Shown in pieces: positions 41,357 through 49,333 of a DNA stretch of 64,000 nt. The position numbers and the translations under genes are program-made. The DNA comes from Ferdinandcohnia sp036962685. Lineage in GTDB: Bacteria; Bacillota; Bacilli; Bacillales; Bacillaceae_L. Position 1 is the first letter of the stretch. Each line of letters begins with the position of its first letter. The notes below the pieces were generated by a model. It saw only the letters and a list, made by a program, of their open reading frames with translations, made no database searches and had not been told where the DNA came from. Location of the stretch: contig NZ_JBALOP010000003.1 in NCBI RefSeq assembly GCF_036962685.1, positions 117,656-181,655 of the forward strand, read 5' to 3'.

Positions 41357-42373
41357 CTAATCTAGTTCAATTAATACTTTATTCGTATTGTACATTTTTG
41401 CTTGGAAGTACTCTGCTACTTTTCCAAATGGAATTTTATGTGTGATATAAGTGTCTATATCAACATTTCCTTGATTCATACAATCAATGACATAATTGAA
41501 GTCTTCAATCGTTGCATTTCTGCTTCCCATCAAAGTTAATTCTTTTGCGTGAAAATCCGGGTCATTGAAAGTTATTTGATCCTTCACAAGGCCCACATAG
41601 ATTAGTTTTCCACCATGCGAGACGTAATTGAAGGCATTCATCATAGAATGCTTATTTCCAGTTGCATCTAGGACAATTGTGGGTAAGTAACCTTCATTAA
41701 TAGTCATGAGTTCTTTAACAAGATCAACATCATTTTCGGCCACCAACACACGATCACAACCGGTCCATTCTCTAGCAAAAGCTAAGCGCTCTTTACTGAT
41801 ATCCATTATGGTTGTTTTCGCCCCCTGGAGTTTTGCAAACCTTGCAGTACCAAGCCCAATTGGACCCGCTCCAATAATCAGTACACTTTCCCCTTTTTGA
41901 ATCTGAGCTCTTCTTACAGCATGAGCCCCAATACTTAAAGGTTCGATGATGGCTGCAGCATCTAATGAAAGTTCATTTACTTTTACAACATGGCTTTCCG
42001 GAAGTACAAGATATTCCGTCATACCACCATCTATATGTACACCCGTTACTTGCATTTGGGTACAGCAATTTGTTTTTCCATTCTTACAGGCAATACATTC
42101 ACCGCAATGCATGTACGGAATAACCGAGACTCGGTCAGCTAAATTAAATTTTTGGACCTTTTCCCCGACTTTTTCCACAATCCCCGAAAGTTCATGACCA
42201 AGTACACGTGGATATTGAAAGAAAGGCTGGTTTCCCGCAAACGCATGTAAGTCTGTACCGCAAATTCCAATTCTCTTCACACGAATCATTATATTCTTTT
42301 CCCCTAAAGCTGTAGGGACTTCTTGTTCAACCATTATCATATTCCCCGGTTCTTGACAGACAATCGTTTTCAT
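41357..42373 (-). CDS. Zinc-dependent sugar-acid/polyol dehydrogenase (MDR family)
   Basis: A 338-residue medium-chain dehydrogenase: catalytic zinc ligands in GICGTDLHAF (Cys near 38), GHELSG (His near 60) and IIEPLSIG (Glu near 143), structural zinc in CGECIACKNGKTNCC (90-104), and NAD motif IGAGPIGLG near 167. It resembles L-galactonate/RspB/sorbitol-type dehydrogenases. Its position between the TRAP genes and the first dehydratase suggests it oxidises the imported sugar acid or the alcohol precursor. The exact substrate is open. It starts ATG at 42373. Confidence 0.85.
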   Translation of the reverse strand: MKTIVCQEPGNMIMVEQEVPTALGEKNIMIRVKRIGICGTDLHAFAGNQPFFQYPRVLGHELSGIVEKVGEKVQKFNLADRVSVIPYMHCGECIACKNGKTNCCTQMQVTGVHIDGGMTEYLVLPESHVVKVNELSLDAAAIIEPLSIGAHAVRRAQIQKGESVLIIGAGPIGLGTARFAKLQGAKTTIMDISKERLAFAREWTGCDRVLVAENDVDLVKELMTINEGYLPTIVLDATGNKHSMMNAFNYVSHGGKLIYVGLVKDQITFNDPDFHAKELTLMGSRNATIEDFNYVIDCMNQGNVDIDTYITHKIPFGKVAEYFQAKMYNTNKVLIELD

Positions 42374-42432
42374 CCTTCGTGACTCCCTTTTAATGAAATA
42401 AGGGTCTATTTGAACCTAGACCCTACATCTAT

Positions 42433-43716
42433 TTAAAATAGTGTATTTGGTAGCAACATTGAGATTGCTGGAATAAACGCGATTAACAGTGCTACAATCA
42501 CCAAGAGTAGTAAAAACGGCCAGCTATGTTTAACAAATTCCTCAATCTTAGTTCCTGTAATTGAACAAGTTGCAAACATAATTGTCCCTAAAGGTGGTGT
42601 TAAGGTTCCAATACTAATACAGACAATGAAGAAAATCCCAAAATGAACAGGGTCAATTCCATACTGCATTAGCATCGGCATAAATAACGGTGTTAAGATA
42701 ATGATTGTGACGTTACCTTCAACAAACATTCCTATGACTAAAAGGAATAAAAGGACTACGATAAAGAACATGATAGTGGAAGAAACATTTCCAACCATAA
42801 ACTCTGTCATTTTTTGTGGTACCTGTTCTAAAGTAAGGACCCAAGCGAATGCAGAACCTGCTGCAATAATAATTAGAATAGATGCTGCAGTATGAGCCGT
42901 TTCTAATAAAGCCTCCATTAACTGTTTTATCTTCATTTCTCGATAGACAACCAATCCAAGTACTAAAGCAAACAATACCGCAAATGCTCCTGCCTCTGTT
43001 GCACTAAATATACCAAAGCGAATTCCACCGATGATAATAACAGGTAGAAGAAGGGCTAATAAGGCATCCTTGAAACTAGATAAAAATTCCTTTAATGTGA
43101 CTTTTTCCCCTTTTTCCGTTTCTAGGTTATGTTTTTTTGCGTAGAAATGAACGTAGATCATAAAAGTTAAACAAAGAAGGAGTCCGGGAATAATACCAGC
43201 TAAAAATAATTTACCAATCGAAACATTTCCTACATAACCATACATGATTAGGGCAATTCCCGGTGGAATAATCGGGGTAATTAAAGACGTTGATGCTGTT
43301 AACACAGTGGAAAACGACTTTGAATAACCCTTTTTGATCATCTCAGGAACTAGTATTTTTGATTGCATTGCTGCGTCCGCAATGTTCGAACCGCTCAAGC
43401 CTCCCATTAGTGTACTAAGAACAACGTTTACTTGAGCAAGACCTCCAGGAAGTGGTCGAGTAACAACTTGAGCAAATCGGAGCATCCTTGAAGTTATACC
43501 TGTGTAATTCATAAGAATCCCCGCTGTCATAAAGAAAACAATGGCTAGCAGTGGTACCGATTCCACCCCACCGATCATTCTCTGGATGAGAACCATCATA
43601 GAAAAGCTATCCGAGAAATAGAAATAAACTGCCGAAGCTACAATCATAGCAAACGCGATAGGAACATTAATTAAAAATAATACAACTAGTACGATTAACA
43701 TAAGAGTTAAGGCCAT
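42433..43716 (-). CDS. TRAP transporter large permease DctM
   Basis: A 427-residue, about 12-helix ion-coupled permease of the TRAP family. Signatures: GGLSGSNIADAAMQSKIL near residue 105, TASTSLITPIIPPGIALIMYG near 140, and a C-terminal IGTLTPPLGTIMF near 380. Follows the small permease by one base. It works with DctQ and DctP to import an organic acid on sodium gradient. The sugar-acid enzymes on both sides suggest a C5/C6 aldonate or uronate-like substrate. Confidence 0.94.
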   Translation of the reverse strand: MALTLMLIVLVVLFLINVPIAFAMIVASAVYFYFSDSFSMMVLIQRMIGGVESVPLLAIVFFMTAGILMNYTGITSRMLRFAQVVTRPLPGGLAQVNVVLSTLMGGLSGSNIADAAMQSKILVPEMIKKGYSKSFSTVLTASTSLITPIIPPGIALIMYGYVGNVSIGKLFLAGIIPGLLLCLTFMIYVHFYAKKHNLETEKGEKVTLKEFLSSFKDALLALLLPVIIIGGIRFGIFSATEAGAFAVLFALVLGLVVYREMKIKQLMEALLETAHTAASILIIIAAGSAFAWVLTLEQVPQKMTEFMVGNVSSTIMFFIVVLLFLLVIGMFVEGNVTIIILTPLFMPMLMQYGIDPVHFGIFFIVCISIGTLTPPLGTIMFATCSITGTKIEEFVKHSWPFLLLLVIVALLIAFIPAISMLLPNTLF

Positions 43717-43717
43717 A

Positions 43718-44200
43718 TCATGCTCTCTCCTTTTTCTCTAAGTCTGTTTGGAAAGAACGAATCAGCTTAATTGTAAAATGAATAGCTGTCAACAATCCTC
43801 CAATAGGAACAGCAAGATCAATATAGGTGTAACTAATTCCTAATACAGGAGTTACTTTATTGCCAGCTTGAAATGCGAGCTGGAAACCTAAATAGATAAA
43901 GATATAAATAAGTACAAAATAAATTGCTGCTGCTCCTATGACTGTGCACACATTACGCATGACTTTAGGCATCTTTTGAATTAAATAATCTACTCCGATA
44001 TGTCCATCCCTTTTCATTGCCGAACTTACTCCAATAAAAATGAGCCAAATAAAACAGCCAAGTGTTATTTCTTCCGCCCATGAAATAGGATCATTTAATA
44101 CAAAGCGGCAAAAAACATTGATAATCGTTAAGAACGAAATTAGCGATATAGCGAAAACAGACATAATATCATCAATTGGGTAAAACCATTTTTTCGGCAT
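43718..44200 (-). CDS. TRAP transporter small permease DctQ
   Basis: A 160-residue four-helix membrane protein with the DctQ pattern FCRFVLNDPISWAEEITLGCFIWLIFIG (residues about 30-57), containing the conserved Trp-Glu-Glu. It sits one base from dctM; an upstream hairpin separates it from dctP. It should scaffold the large permease. Confidence 0.92.
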   Translation of the reverse strand: MPKKWFYPIDDIMSVFAISLISFLTIINVFCRFVLNDPISWAEEITLGCFIWLIFIGVSSAMKRDGHIGVDYLIQKMPKVMRNVCTVIGAAAIYFVLIYIFIYLGFQLAFQAGNKVTPVLGISYTYIDLAVPIGGLLTAIHFTIKLIRSFQTDLEKKERA

Positions 44201-44291
44201 AATCTGTCCCTCCTGTTTTCCCGAGTTATGTTTAAAATGCTATGTAAAAAAGAGATTAATAAACTTTAGTTTTTAAAGAAAAATTATTAAT

Positions 44292-44330
44292 CCATTCTGA
44301 GAAAGTAGGTAAAACCTTTTCTCAGAATGG
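44292..44330 (-). promoter_or_regulatory. Intercistronic hairpin between dctP and dctQM
   Basis: CCATTCTGAGAAA/TTTCTCAGAATGG, a 13-bp perfect stem right after the dctP stop, followed on the minus strand by AT-rich sequence without a clean T-run. Such hairpins often stabilise the upstream binding-protein mRNA or attenuate the permease genes. Confidence 0.65.
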
Positions 44331-44337
44331 AATTTTA

Positions 44338-45366
44338 CTAGGATGGGTTGTTTTCTAGCAATTCTACAATTCTATCGTATAAACCTGGAGTCCATTCTGA
44401 AAACTCTGCATATACGCTTTGAACTTTTTCTTTAAACTGGTCTACATTAACTTCGTGTACTTCTACGCCTTGCTTTTTAAATTCCTCTAAGACGCTATTA
44501 GTTTGTTCTTCTAGTACTCCTCTTGCATATTCTCCAGCCTCATCACCTGTTTCTTCAAGAAGTTGTACAACATCTTCAGGTAGTGTATCGATGAAACTCT
44601 TTCCTGCAACCCACGTTGTTATAAACTTTTGATGACCTGAAAGTGTTAGATGTTTTGAGACTTCATGTGCCTTTACCCCTTCAAGTACTGGAAGGGGATT
44701 TTCAGCACCATCAATAAGTCCTTGTTGAAGGGAAGTATATAAATCCCCTAACGGTGTTGGAGTTGGTGTAGCCCCTAATGCCGCAAATGTAGCAATCGAC
44801 ATTTGGTTGTTTGGTACACGGATTTTCATTCCCTTTAAGTCGTCTGGTGATAAAACTGGTTTAGTCGTTAACAGTTGACGTTCACCGTATACAGTATTCG
44901 TTGTAACAATATGAATTCCTTTCTCGTTTAAGGCTTCATGTAATTCATTAAACCAGTCAGTTGTTGTTAAATATAACAAGTCATCAATGCTATCTGTAAT
45001 ATACGGAGCGGTCATAATTCCAGCATCTGGTACATAGTCCATTAAGAAGTCATATCCTGCCATAACAATCACATTATTTCCCATAGTTGCTTGTTCGAGA
45101 ACATCCTTTTCAGATCCTAATTGGGAACTTGGATAAAGTTTTAATTCAATTTTCCCATTACTCTTTTCTTCAACTAATTCCTTCCATTTTTTTGCTAATA
45201 GGTCAATCGGTTCTCCAGGCTGATTTCCATGGGCAACATTGATTGAAATTTTTTCATCATTGCCTTTTCCAGATGAAGTGGAACTTGAACCTGATGAGCA
45301 TGCAGATAAAAAGGCTACCAACATTGCAATCAATAAAACAGACATCCATTTTTGACTTCTCTTCAT
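44338..45366 (-). CDS. TRAP transporter solute-binding lipoprotein DctP
   Basis: A 342-residue extracytoplasmic receptor with a lipobox LVAFLSACSSG (Cys near 22), then a DctP domain: NQPGEPIDLLAKKW, YPSSQLGSEKDVLEQATMGN, and the helix-linked DLKGMKIRVPNNQM segment whose Arg pairs with the substrate carboxylate in TRAP receptors. AAGGGG seven bases before the ATG at 45366 sets the start. First transporter gene of the operon. Ligand not identifiable, but a carboxylate is expected. Confidence 0.93.
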   Translation of the reverse strand: MKRSQKWMSVLLIAMLVAFLSACSSGSSSTSSGKGNDEKISINVAHGNQPGEPIDLLAKKWKELVEEKSNGKIELKLYPSSQLGSEKDVLEQATMGNNVIVMAGYDFLMDYVPDAGIMTAPYITDSIDDLLYLTTTDWFNELHEALNEKGIHIVTTNTVYGERQLLTTKPVLSPDDLKGMKIRVPNNQMSIATFAALGATPTPTPLGDLYTSLQQGLIDGAENPLPVLEGVKAHEVSKHLTLSGHQKFITTWVAGKSFIDTLPEDVVQLLEETGDEAGEYARGVLEEQTNSVLEEFKKQGVEVHEVNVDQFKEKVQSVYAEFSEWTPGLYDRIVELLENNPS

Positions 45367-45455
45367 ACTATTACCCCTTTTTTTCTTATAATTTATTCTC
45401 AAACGGATTTACTTACAATCCAGTTGATTCCATTAAACAACTTCTTTTTAATAGA

Positions 45456-46631
45456 TTAGAAGGTTGGACCTATTCTCCAGATGCCAAAGTCATGTTGTTT
45501 TAATATTTCAGCTTTTGTTAGTTTGCCAGAACTGACTAATGCAATTTCATCAAATATTCTCTTTCCAACCTCTTGTACAGTTTCTTTCCCTTCAATAATC
45601 GTACCCGCATTTAGGTCCATATTGTCACGCATTCTTTCAAACATACCTGTGTTTGTCGAAATTTTAATAACGGGAGCAATTGGTGAACCTGTCGGTGTTC
45701 CTCTTCCGCTTGTAAATAGAACCACTTGAGCGCCACCGGCAACCATTCCAGTTAATTGTTCAATATCATGTCCAGGTGTATCCATCCAAACTAACCCTTT
45801 TTCAGTTGGTTCTTCTGCATAATCAATTAATTCTTTTAACTCGCTAGTCCCAGCTTTATTAGCTGCTCCTAGAGATTTTTCTTCTAAGGAACTTAATCCT
45901 CCTTCAATATTTCCAGGACTTGGATTTCCAGTTCTGATATCTACACCCATGAAAATGGAGCGATTCTCCATTGCCTCGATGACCTCATATACCCGCTTTG
46001 CCACTCTGTCGTTTGCGGCGCGTTTCGCCAGTAGATGCTCAGCTCCAATTAATTCGGTGGTTTCTGCTAAAATGGAAGTTCCACCTCTTTCAACAATCAG
46101 ATCACTAACCGCACCTACAGCTGGATTGGCCGATAAACCTGAACAGGCATCAGATCCTCCACATTCTGTGCCAATGATCAATTCACTGAAATCACATAAT
46201 TCCCTCATTTGAGCAGAGGCTTCCTGAACAAGTTCAGCGGCTGCTTGTGCTCCCTTTGCGATTGTAGTTAAAGTTCCACCATGATCTTGAATCGAGATGG
46301 TTACTACCGGTTTTCCTGACTTGGCAATTTCCGCCGCGACACTTCTTGCTTGGTGTGTTTCGCAACCTAATCCTAAAACAACAACTCCATAAACATTTGG
46401 GTTTTTCCCTAAACCAACGTAAGTTCGAAATGTTTGGTCATAATCGATTCCAACTTGTGCACAGCCATGTTGGTGAATGAAAGTCACCGTCCCATGAACA
46501 AGTTCTGTAATTCTTTGAGCTGTTTGTGTTGCACAGGTAATTGTAGGCAAGATTAAAACGTGATTTCGTACTCCTACCTTTCCATCTGGTCGTCGATATC
46601 CTAAAAATTTTCCTTCTTTAGTTAGTTCCAA
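45456..46631 (-). CDS. UxaA-family dehydratase, large subunit (set 2)
   Basis: A 391-residue paralogue of the large subunit at 39815, with the same motif order: GYRRPDGKVGVRNHVLILPTI, HQHGCAQVG, LGCETHQAR, IGTECGGSDACSGLSANPA, GNPSPGNIEGGLSSLEEKSLG and TSGRGTPTGSPIAPV. The best start is TTG at 46631, seven to nine bases after GAAGAGGTG, overlapping its small subunit by 14 bases; the open frame extends to 46727. The two sets differ clearly in sequence, so they are not a recent duplicate and may act on different acids. Confidence 0.83.
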   Translation of the reverse strand: MELTKEGKFLGYRRPDGKVGVRNHVLILPTITCATQTAQRITELVHGTVTFIHQHGCAQVGIDYDQTFRTYVGLGKNPNVYGVVVLGLGCETHQARSVAAEIAKSGKPVVTISIQDHGGTLTTIAKGAQAAAELVQEASAQMRELCDFSELIIGTECGGSDACSGLSANPAVGAVSDLIVERGGTSILAETTELIGAEHLLAKRAANDRVAKRVYEVIEAMENRSIFMGVDIRTGNPSPGNIEGGLSSLEEKSLGAANKAGTSELKELIDYAEEPTEKGLVWMDTPGHDIEQLTGMVAGGAQVVLFTSGRGTPTGSPIAPVIKISTNTGMFERMRDNMDLNAGTIIEGKETVQEVGKRIFDEIALVSSGKLTKAEILKQHDFGIWRIGPTF

Positions 46632-46935
46632 TTTGGTCACCTCTTCCTCGTGTTCCTTCAAGATTGTGAACATGAACATGTTCACCTTCCGCAATATCCC
46701 TAATGGCTCTGCCAATAACTTCTCCATACTTTAAAATGGTTTCTCCTTCTCGGATCGCCTTCACAGCAAATTTATGACCAAAAAGGATTTTATCTTTTAA
46801 AATAATCTTCTTTGATATTTCAGATGTTAATTCAATCTCTACCTCCTCGTTTTGGGGTATATCTTGTAAAGAAACTGCAACACTGTCTATCGGTTGCATG
46901 ACTAATGTTCGATATTTTTTATCAACCAATCTCAC
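46618..46935 (-). CDS. UxaA-family dehydratase, small SAF-domain subunit (set 2)
   Basis: A 105-residue SAF-domain subunit with FGHKFAVKAIREGETILKYGEVIG and GEHVHVHNLEGTRGRGD. First gene of the ten-gene minus-strand operon; its ATG at 46935 follows AGGAGGATGAG. Two palindromes TGGTAGTACCA lie 76 and 205 bp upstream, so the divergent GntR regulator probably controls it. Confidence 0.85.
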   Translation of the reverse strand: MRLVDKKYRTLVMQPIDSVAVSLQDIPQNEEVEIELTSEISKKIILKDKILFGHKFAVKAIREGETILKYGEVIGRAIRDIAEGEHVHVHNLEGTRGRGDQIGTN

Positions 46936-47010
46936 TCATCCTCCTATTAGAGGTATTTTCGTTTTATAATTGTTTCAAAGACTACAAGTACTTTTTCTTC
47001 AAACATATGA

Positions 47011-47021
47011 TGGTAGTACCA
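47011..47021. promoter_or_regulatory. Operator TGGTAGTACCA, site 1
   Basis: Perfect 11-bp palindrome (TGGTA-G-TACCA), 76 bp upstream of the sugar-acid operon start. TGGT-N3-ACCA is typical of GntR/FCD repressors. Confidence 0.75.
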
Positions 47022-47095
47022 CGAAACACCAAAAAATGACGTAGTTTATTAAATTGTCTTTCCCCCTTTATGGATTCTACTTCTCAAGACTGTTA

Positions 47096-47109
47096 ATAAA
47101 CCGCTTACA
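47096..47109. promoter_or_regulatory. Candidate cre (CcpA) site
   Basis: ATAAACCGCTTACA matches the cre consensus at 12 of 14 positions, between operator sites 1 and 2 in front of the sugar-acid operon. Confidence 0.35.
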
Positions 47110-47139
47110 TACAAACTTAATAATAAAAATATCACTGGG

Positions 47140-47150
47140 TGGTAGTACCA
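47140..47150. promoter_or_regulatory. Operator TGGTAGTACCA, site 2
   Basis: Perfect copy of the 11-bp palindrome, in the middle of the 469-bp divergent region, 129 bp from site 1. Confidence 0.75.
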
Positions 47151-47309
47151 GTAATAAGATGTTACCACGTAACTTTTCTGTTTTCAATAAATTTTCTAAT
47201 TCTTTTTAAAATTAAATTTAGTTTTTATAAACCCTGTCCCTGTCTATCAAACCCTTTATACAAATTCATTTCTTGCTTTTCTTATCAACTATTTTACAGA
47301 CTTAATAAA

Positions 47310-47338
47310 TTGCAAGATTTATTCCAAATCATTTATAT
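47310..47338 (+). promoter_or_regulatory. Candidate promoter of the GntR/FCD regulator gene
   Basis: TTGCAA, 17-bp spacer, TTATAT; the operator at 47366 falls just downstream of the expected start point, fitting autoregulation. Confidence 0.45.
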
Positions 47339-47365
47339 TTTTTTCTAGCATATTTTATGGTATTC

Positions 47366-47376
47366 TGGTAGCACCA
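47366..47376. promoter_or_regulatory. Operator TGGTAGCACCA, site 3
   Basis: One mismatch from the perfect palindrome, 28 bp before the regulator ATG. Confidence 0.7.
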
Positions 47377-47404
47377 AAAAAATTATTCACTAAGGGTGGT
47401 GTAG

Positions 47405-48103
47405 ATGGTAAAAATCAATCCTATAAAACGAGTGACTTTAACGGAGCAAATTCTAGAGCAAGTAGCTTCATGGATTACTTCAAATGAATTAAAACCCGGA
47501 GATAAGCTTCCAAACGAACGATTATTGGCAGAAGAATTCCAAGTAAATAGAGGTCGGATACGTGAGTCTCTAAGAGCGCTTGCACTCATTGGCATGATCA
47601 CGATTAAACCTGGGGAAGGTAGTTTTGTTAGTGGTAAAGAATCAATGCTTCCTGCCGAGACTATTCTTTGGATGTATCATAACGAGGTAAATAATTTGGA
47701 GGAAGTCTATGCTGCAAGGAAATTAATCGAATCTGAAGTTTATATAGAAGCTGCCGAACGTATGACTGAAGATGAGATTAAAGTTTTAGATGAAATTATG
47801 GTAGATTTGAAAAAGACACCAAAAAATGACAAGGACGAATTTCAACGTTTATTAGATGATTTTGATCTATATATGGGCTCATGTAGCGGTAATAAAATCT
47901 ATAACAAGTTAATGCAGACCATTGTTCATCTTCGAAACCAATCAATGCTCAAAATTTTAAATGTCCCTGGGGCACAGGAGAACAGTCTCAATTCCCGGAT
48001 AAAATTAATCAAGGCCATCAAAGAACGAAACCATGAAAAGGTAAGAGAAGCCATTGAACTAAACTTTTCCGGAGCCAAAAAATTTTATAAACAAACCAAA
48101 TAG
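47405..48103 (+). CDS. GntR/FCD-family transcriptional regulator of the sugar-acid genes
   Basis: A 232-residue FadR-subfamily regulator: winged helix (about 5-75) with KLPNERLLAEEFQVNRGRI-type helix-turn-helix, and an all-helical FCD ligand domain (about 95-225). Ligands of such domains are usually the sugar acid or an intermediate. Starts ATG at 47405 after AAGGGTGG. It lies between the divergent operons and four near-identical palindromes flank it, which makes it the obvious local repressor. Related to UxuR/KdgR-type (hexuronate) regulators in layout, but the specific ligand is unknown. Confidence 0.88.
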   Translation: MVKINPIKRVTLTEQILEQVASWITSNELKPGDKLPNERLLAEEFQVNRGRIRESLRALALIGMITIKPGEGSFVSGKESMLPAETILWMYHNEVNNLEEVYAARKLIESEVYIEAAERMTEDEIKVLDEIMVDLKKTPKNDKDEFQRLLDDFDLYMGSCSGNKIYNKLMQTIVHLRNQSMLKILNVPGAQENSLNSRIKLIKAIKERNHEKVREAIELNFSGAKKFYKQTK

Positions 48104-48117
48104 AATTCAAATAAATT

Positions 48118-48149
48118 AGGTCTAAACCGATTGGTTTAGACCTTTTTTT
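48118..48149 (+). terminator. Terminator of the GntR/FCD gene
   Basis: AGGTCTAAACC/GGTTTAGACCT stem followed by T7. Confidence 0.9.
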
Positions 48150-48207
48150 ATGTCTTTTGTTCCGAAATGATTATTGCAATATTCATAAAATGATGATAAG
48201 TTTTATG

Positions 48208-48218
48208 TGGTAGTACCA
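48208..48218. promoter_or_regulatory. Operator TGGTAGTACCA, site 4
   Basis: Perfect copy in front of the FAH-dehydratase/aldehyde dehydrogenase unit, 177 bp before its ATG. The 290-bp gap here holds no gene. Confidence 0.75.
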
Positions 48219-48394
48219 GAGTACCTGACTAAAATAAAGAATTGGTCGAAGCGTTCCAATTCATCGAAGCACTGTTGAGTAAGGCATTAGTTACCTATAA
48301 TTCATCTTAAGAACATAAAGTCACTTTAAAAAAATTACAATATTACCAAGCACACCGATTATACAAATACTACAAAGAAGATTAGGGGGACCTT

Positions 48395-49300
48395 ATGAAA
48401 ATTATTCGATTTGAACAAAAAAATGAAGAGAAAACTACACTTGCAGTCGTAACTCAAGAAGGCAATATTTACTCACTTCCATTTAGCGATTTGATGAAGC
48501 TGGTTGAAGCAGCAAAAAACAAAAATGTAAAAACAACAGAATTGATTCAGACAATCATTGAAGATAGTTTGCCATTAAAGGAGCGCCTTGAAGAGTTAAA
48601 CCTTCAGGTACCAGTTGAGGCCCCAGAAGTATGGGCATCTGGTGTAACCTATAAAAAGAGTAGAGAAGCACGTAACTATGAAGCGACGGACGGGAAACTA
48701 GATCGTGAAACTTTTTACGACAAGGTTTATGATGCAGAGCGTCCAGAAATCTTTTTTAAGTCAACAAAAGAACGAACAATTGGACCTAATAGAGATCTTT
48801 ATTTAAGAAGTGACTCAAACTGGCAGATTCCAGAACCAGAACTTGGACTTGTTCTTAATAGTGAGGGAGAAATTATCGGCTATACAATTGGAAATGATTT
48901 AAGTTGCCGTGATATTGAAGGAGAAAACCCTCTTTATTTACCGCAAGCTAAGATGTGGGCACGATCTTGTTCGATAGGACCTGCGGTTTTATTAGCTGAT
49001 TCTGTTGAAGATCCATATCAATTTAATATAATTTGCCGGATCTATCATCAAGAGGAACTTGTGTTTGAAGGCTCTGCTAGTACAAGTCAATTAAATCGCA
49101 GATTTGATGAGCTTGTTTCATATTTGAAGAAAGATAATATTATTTTCCCTGGTAATGTCCTACTTACTGGAACATGTATTGTTCCTCCAAATGAGTTCAC
49201 CCTATCTGATGGGGACCGGATTGATATTGAAATCTCTGGGATTGGCATCTTATCTAATATCGTCAAAAATCAAGTTGCGACAAAAATAGTGAATGAATAG
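48395..49300 (+). CDS. FAH-family 2-keto-3-deoxy-sugar-acid dehydratase-like protein
   Basis: A 301-residue fumarylacetoacetase-fold protein with VWASGVTYKKSREARNYEA near residue 80, IPEPELGLVLN near 148 and IGNDLSCRDIEGENPLYLPQAK near 167. This pattern resembles 2-keto-3-deoxy-D-arabinonate dehydratase, which makes 2-oxoglutarate semialdehyde. The aldehyde dehydrogenase 33 bp downstream would complete the route to 2-oxoglutarate. It starts ATG at 48395 behind AGGGGG. It is distinct from the FAH hydrolase at 38095, which lacks the long N-terminal insert. Confidence 0.82.
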   Translation: MKIIRFEQKNEEKTTLAVVTQEGNIYSLPFSDLMKLVEAAKNKNVKTTELIQTIIEDSLPLKERLEELNLQVPVEAPEVWASGVTYKKSREARNYEATDGKLDRETFYDKVYDAERPEIFFKSTKERTIGPNRDLYLRSDSNWQIPEPELGLVLNSEGEIIGYTIGNDLSCRDIEGENPLYLPQAKMWARSCSIGPAVLLADSVEDPYQFNIICRIYHQEELVFEGSASTSQLNRRFDELVSYLKKDNIIFPGNVLLTGTCIVPPNEFTLSDGDRIDIEISGIGILSNIVKNQVATKIVNE

Positions 49301-49333
49301 ATAAATAGATAATCTCTTAAGGAGGATTTTGTA

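Noticed and set aside
39815..46935. Sulfolactate sulfo-lyase (SuyAB), which also has split UxaA subunits
   Set aside because: No sulfonate transporter or sulfite-handling gene in the operon; adjacent SDR, FAH and aldehyde dehydrogenase fit sugar acids better. The TauE/SafE-like gene is 28 kb away.
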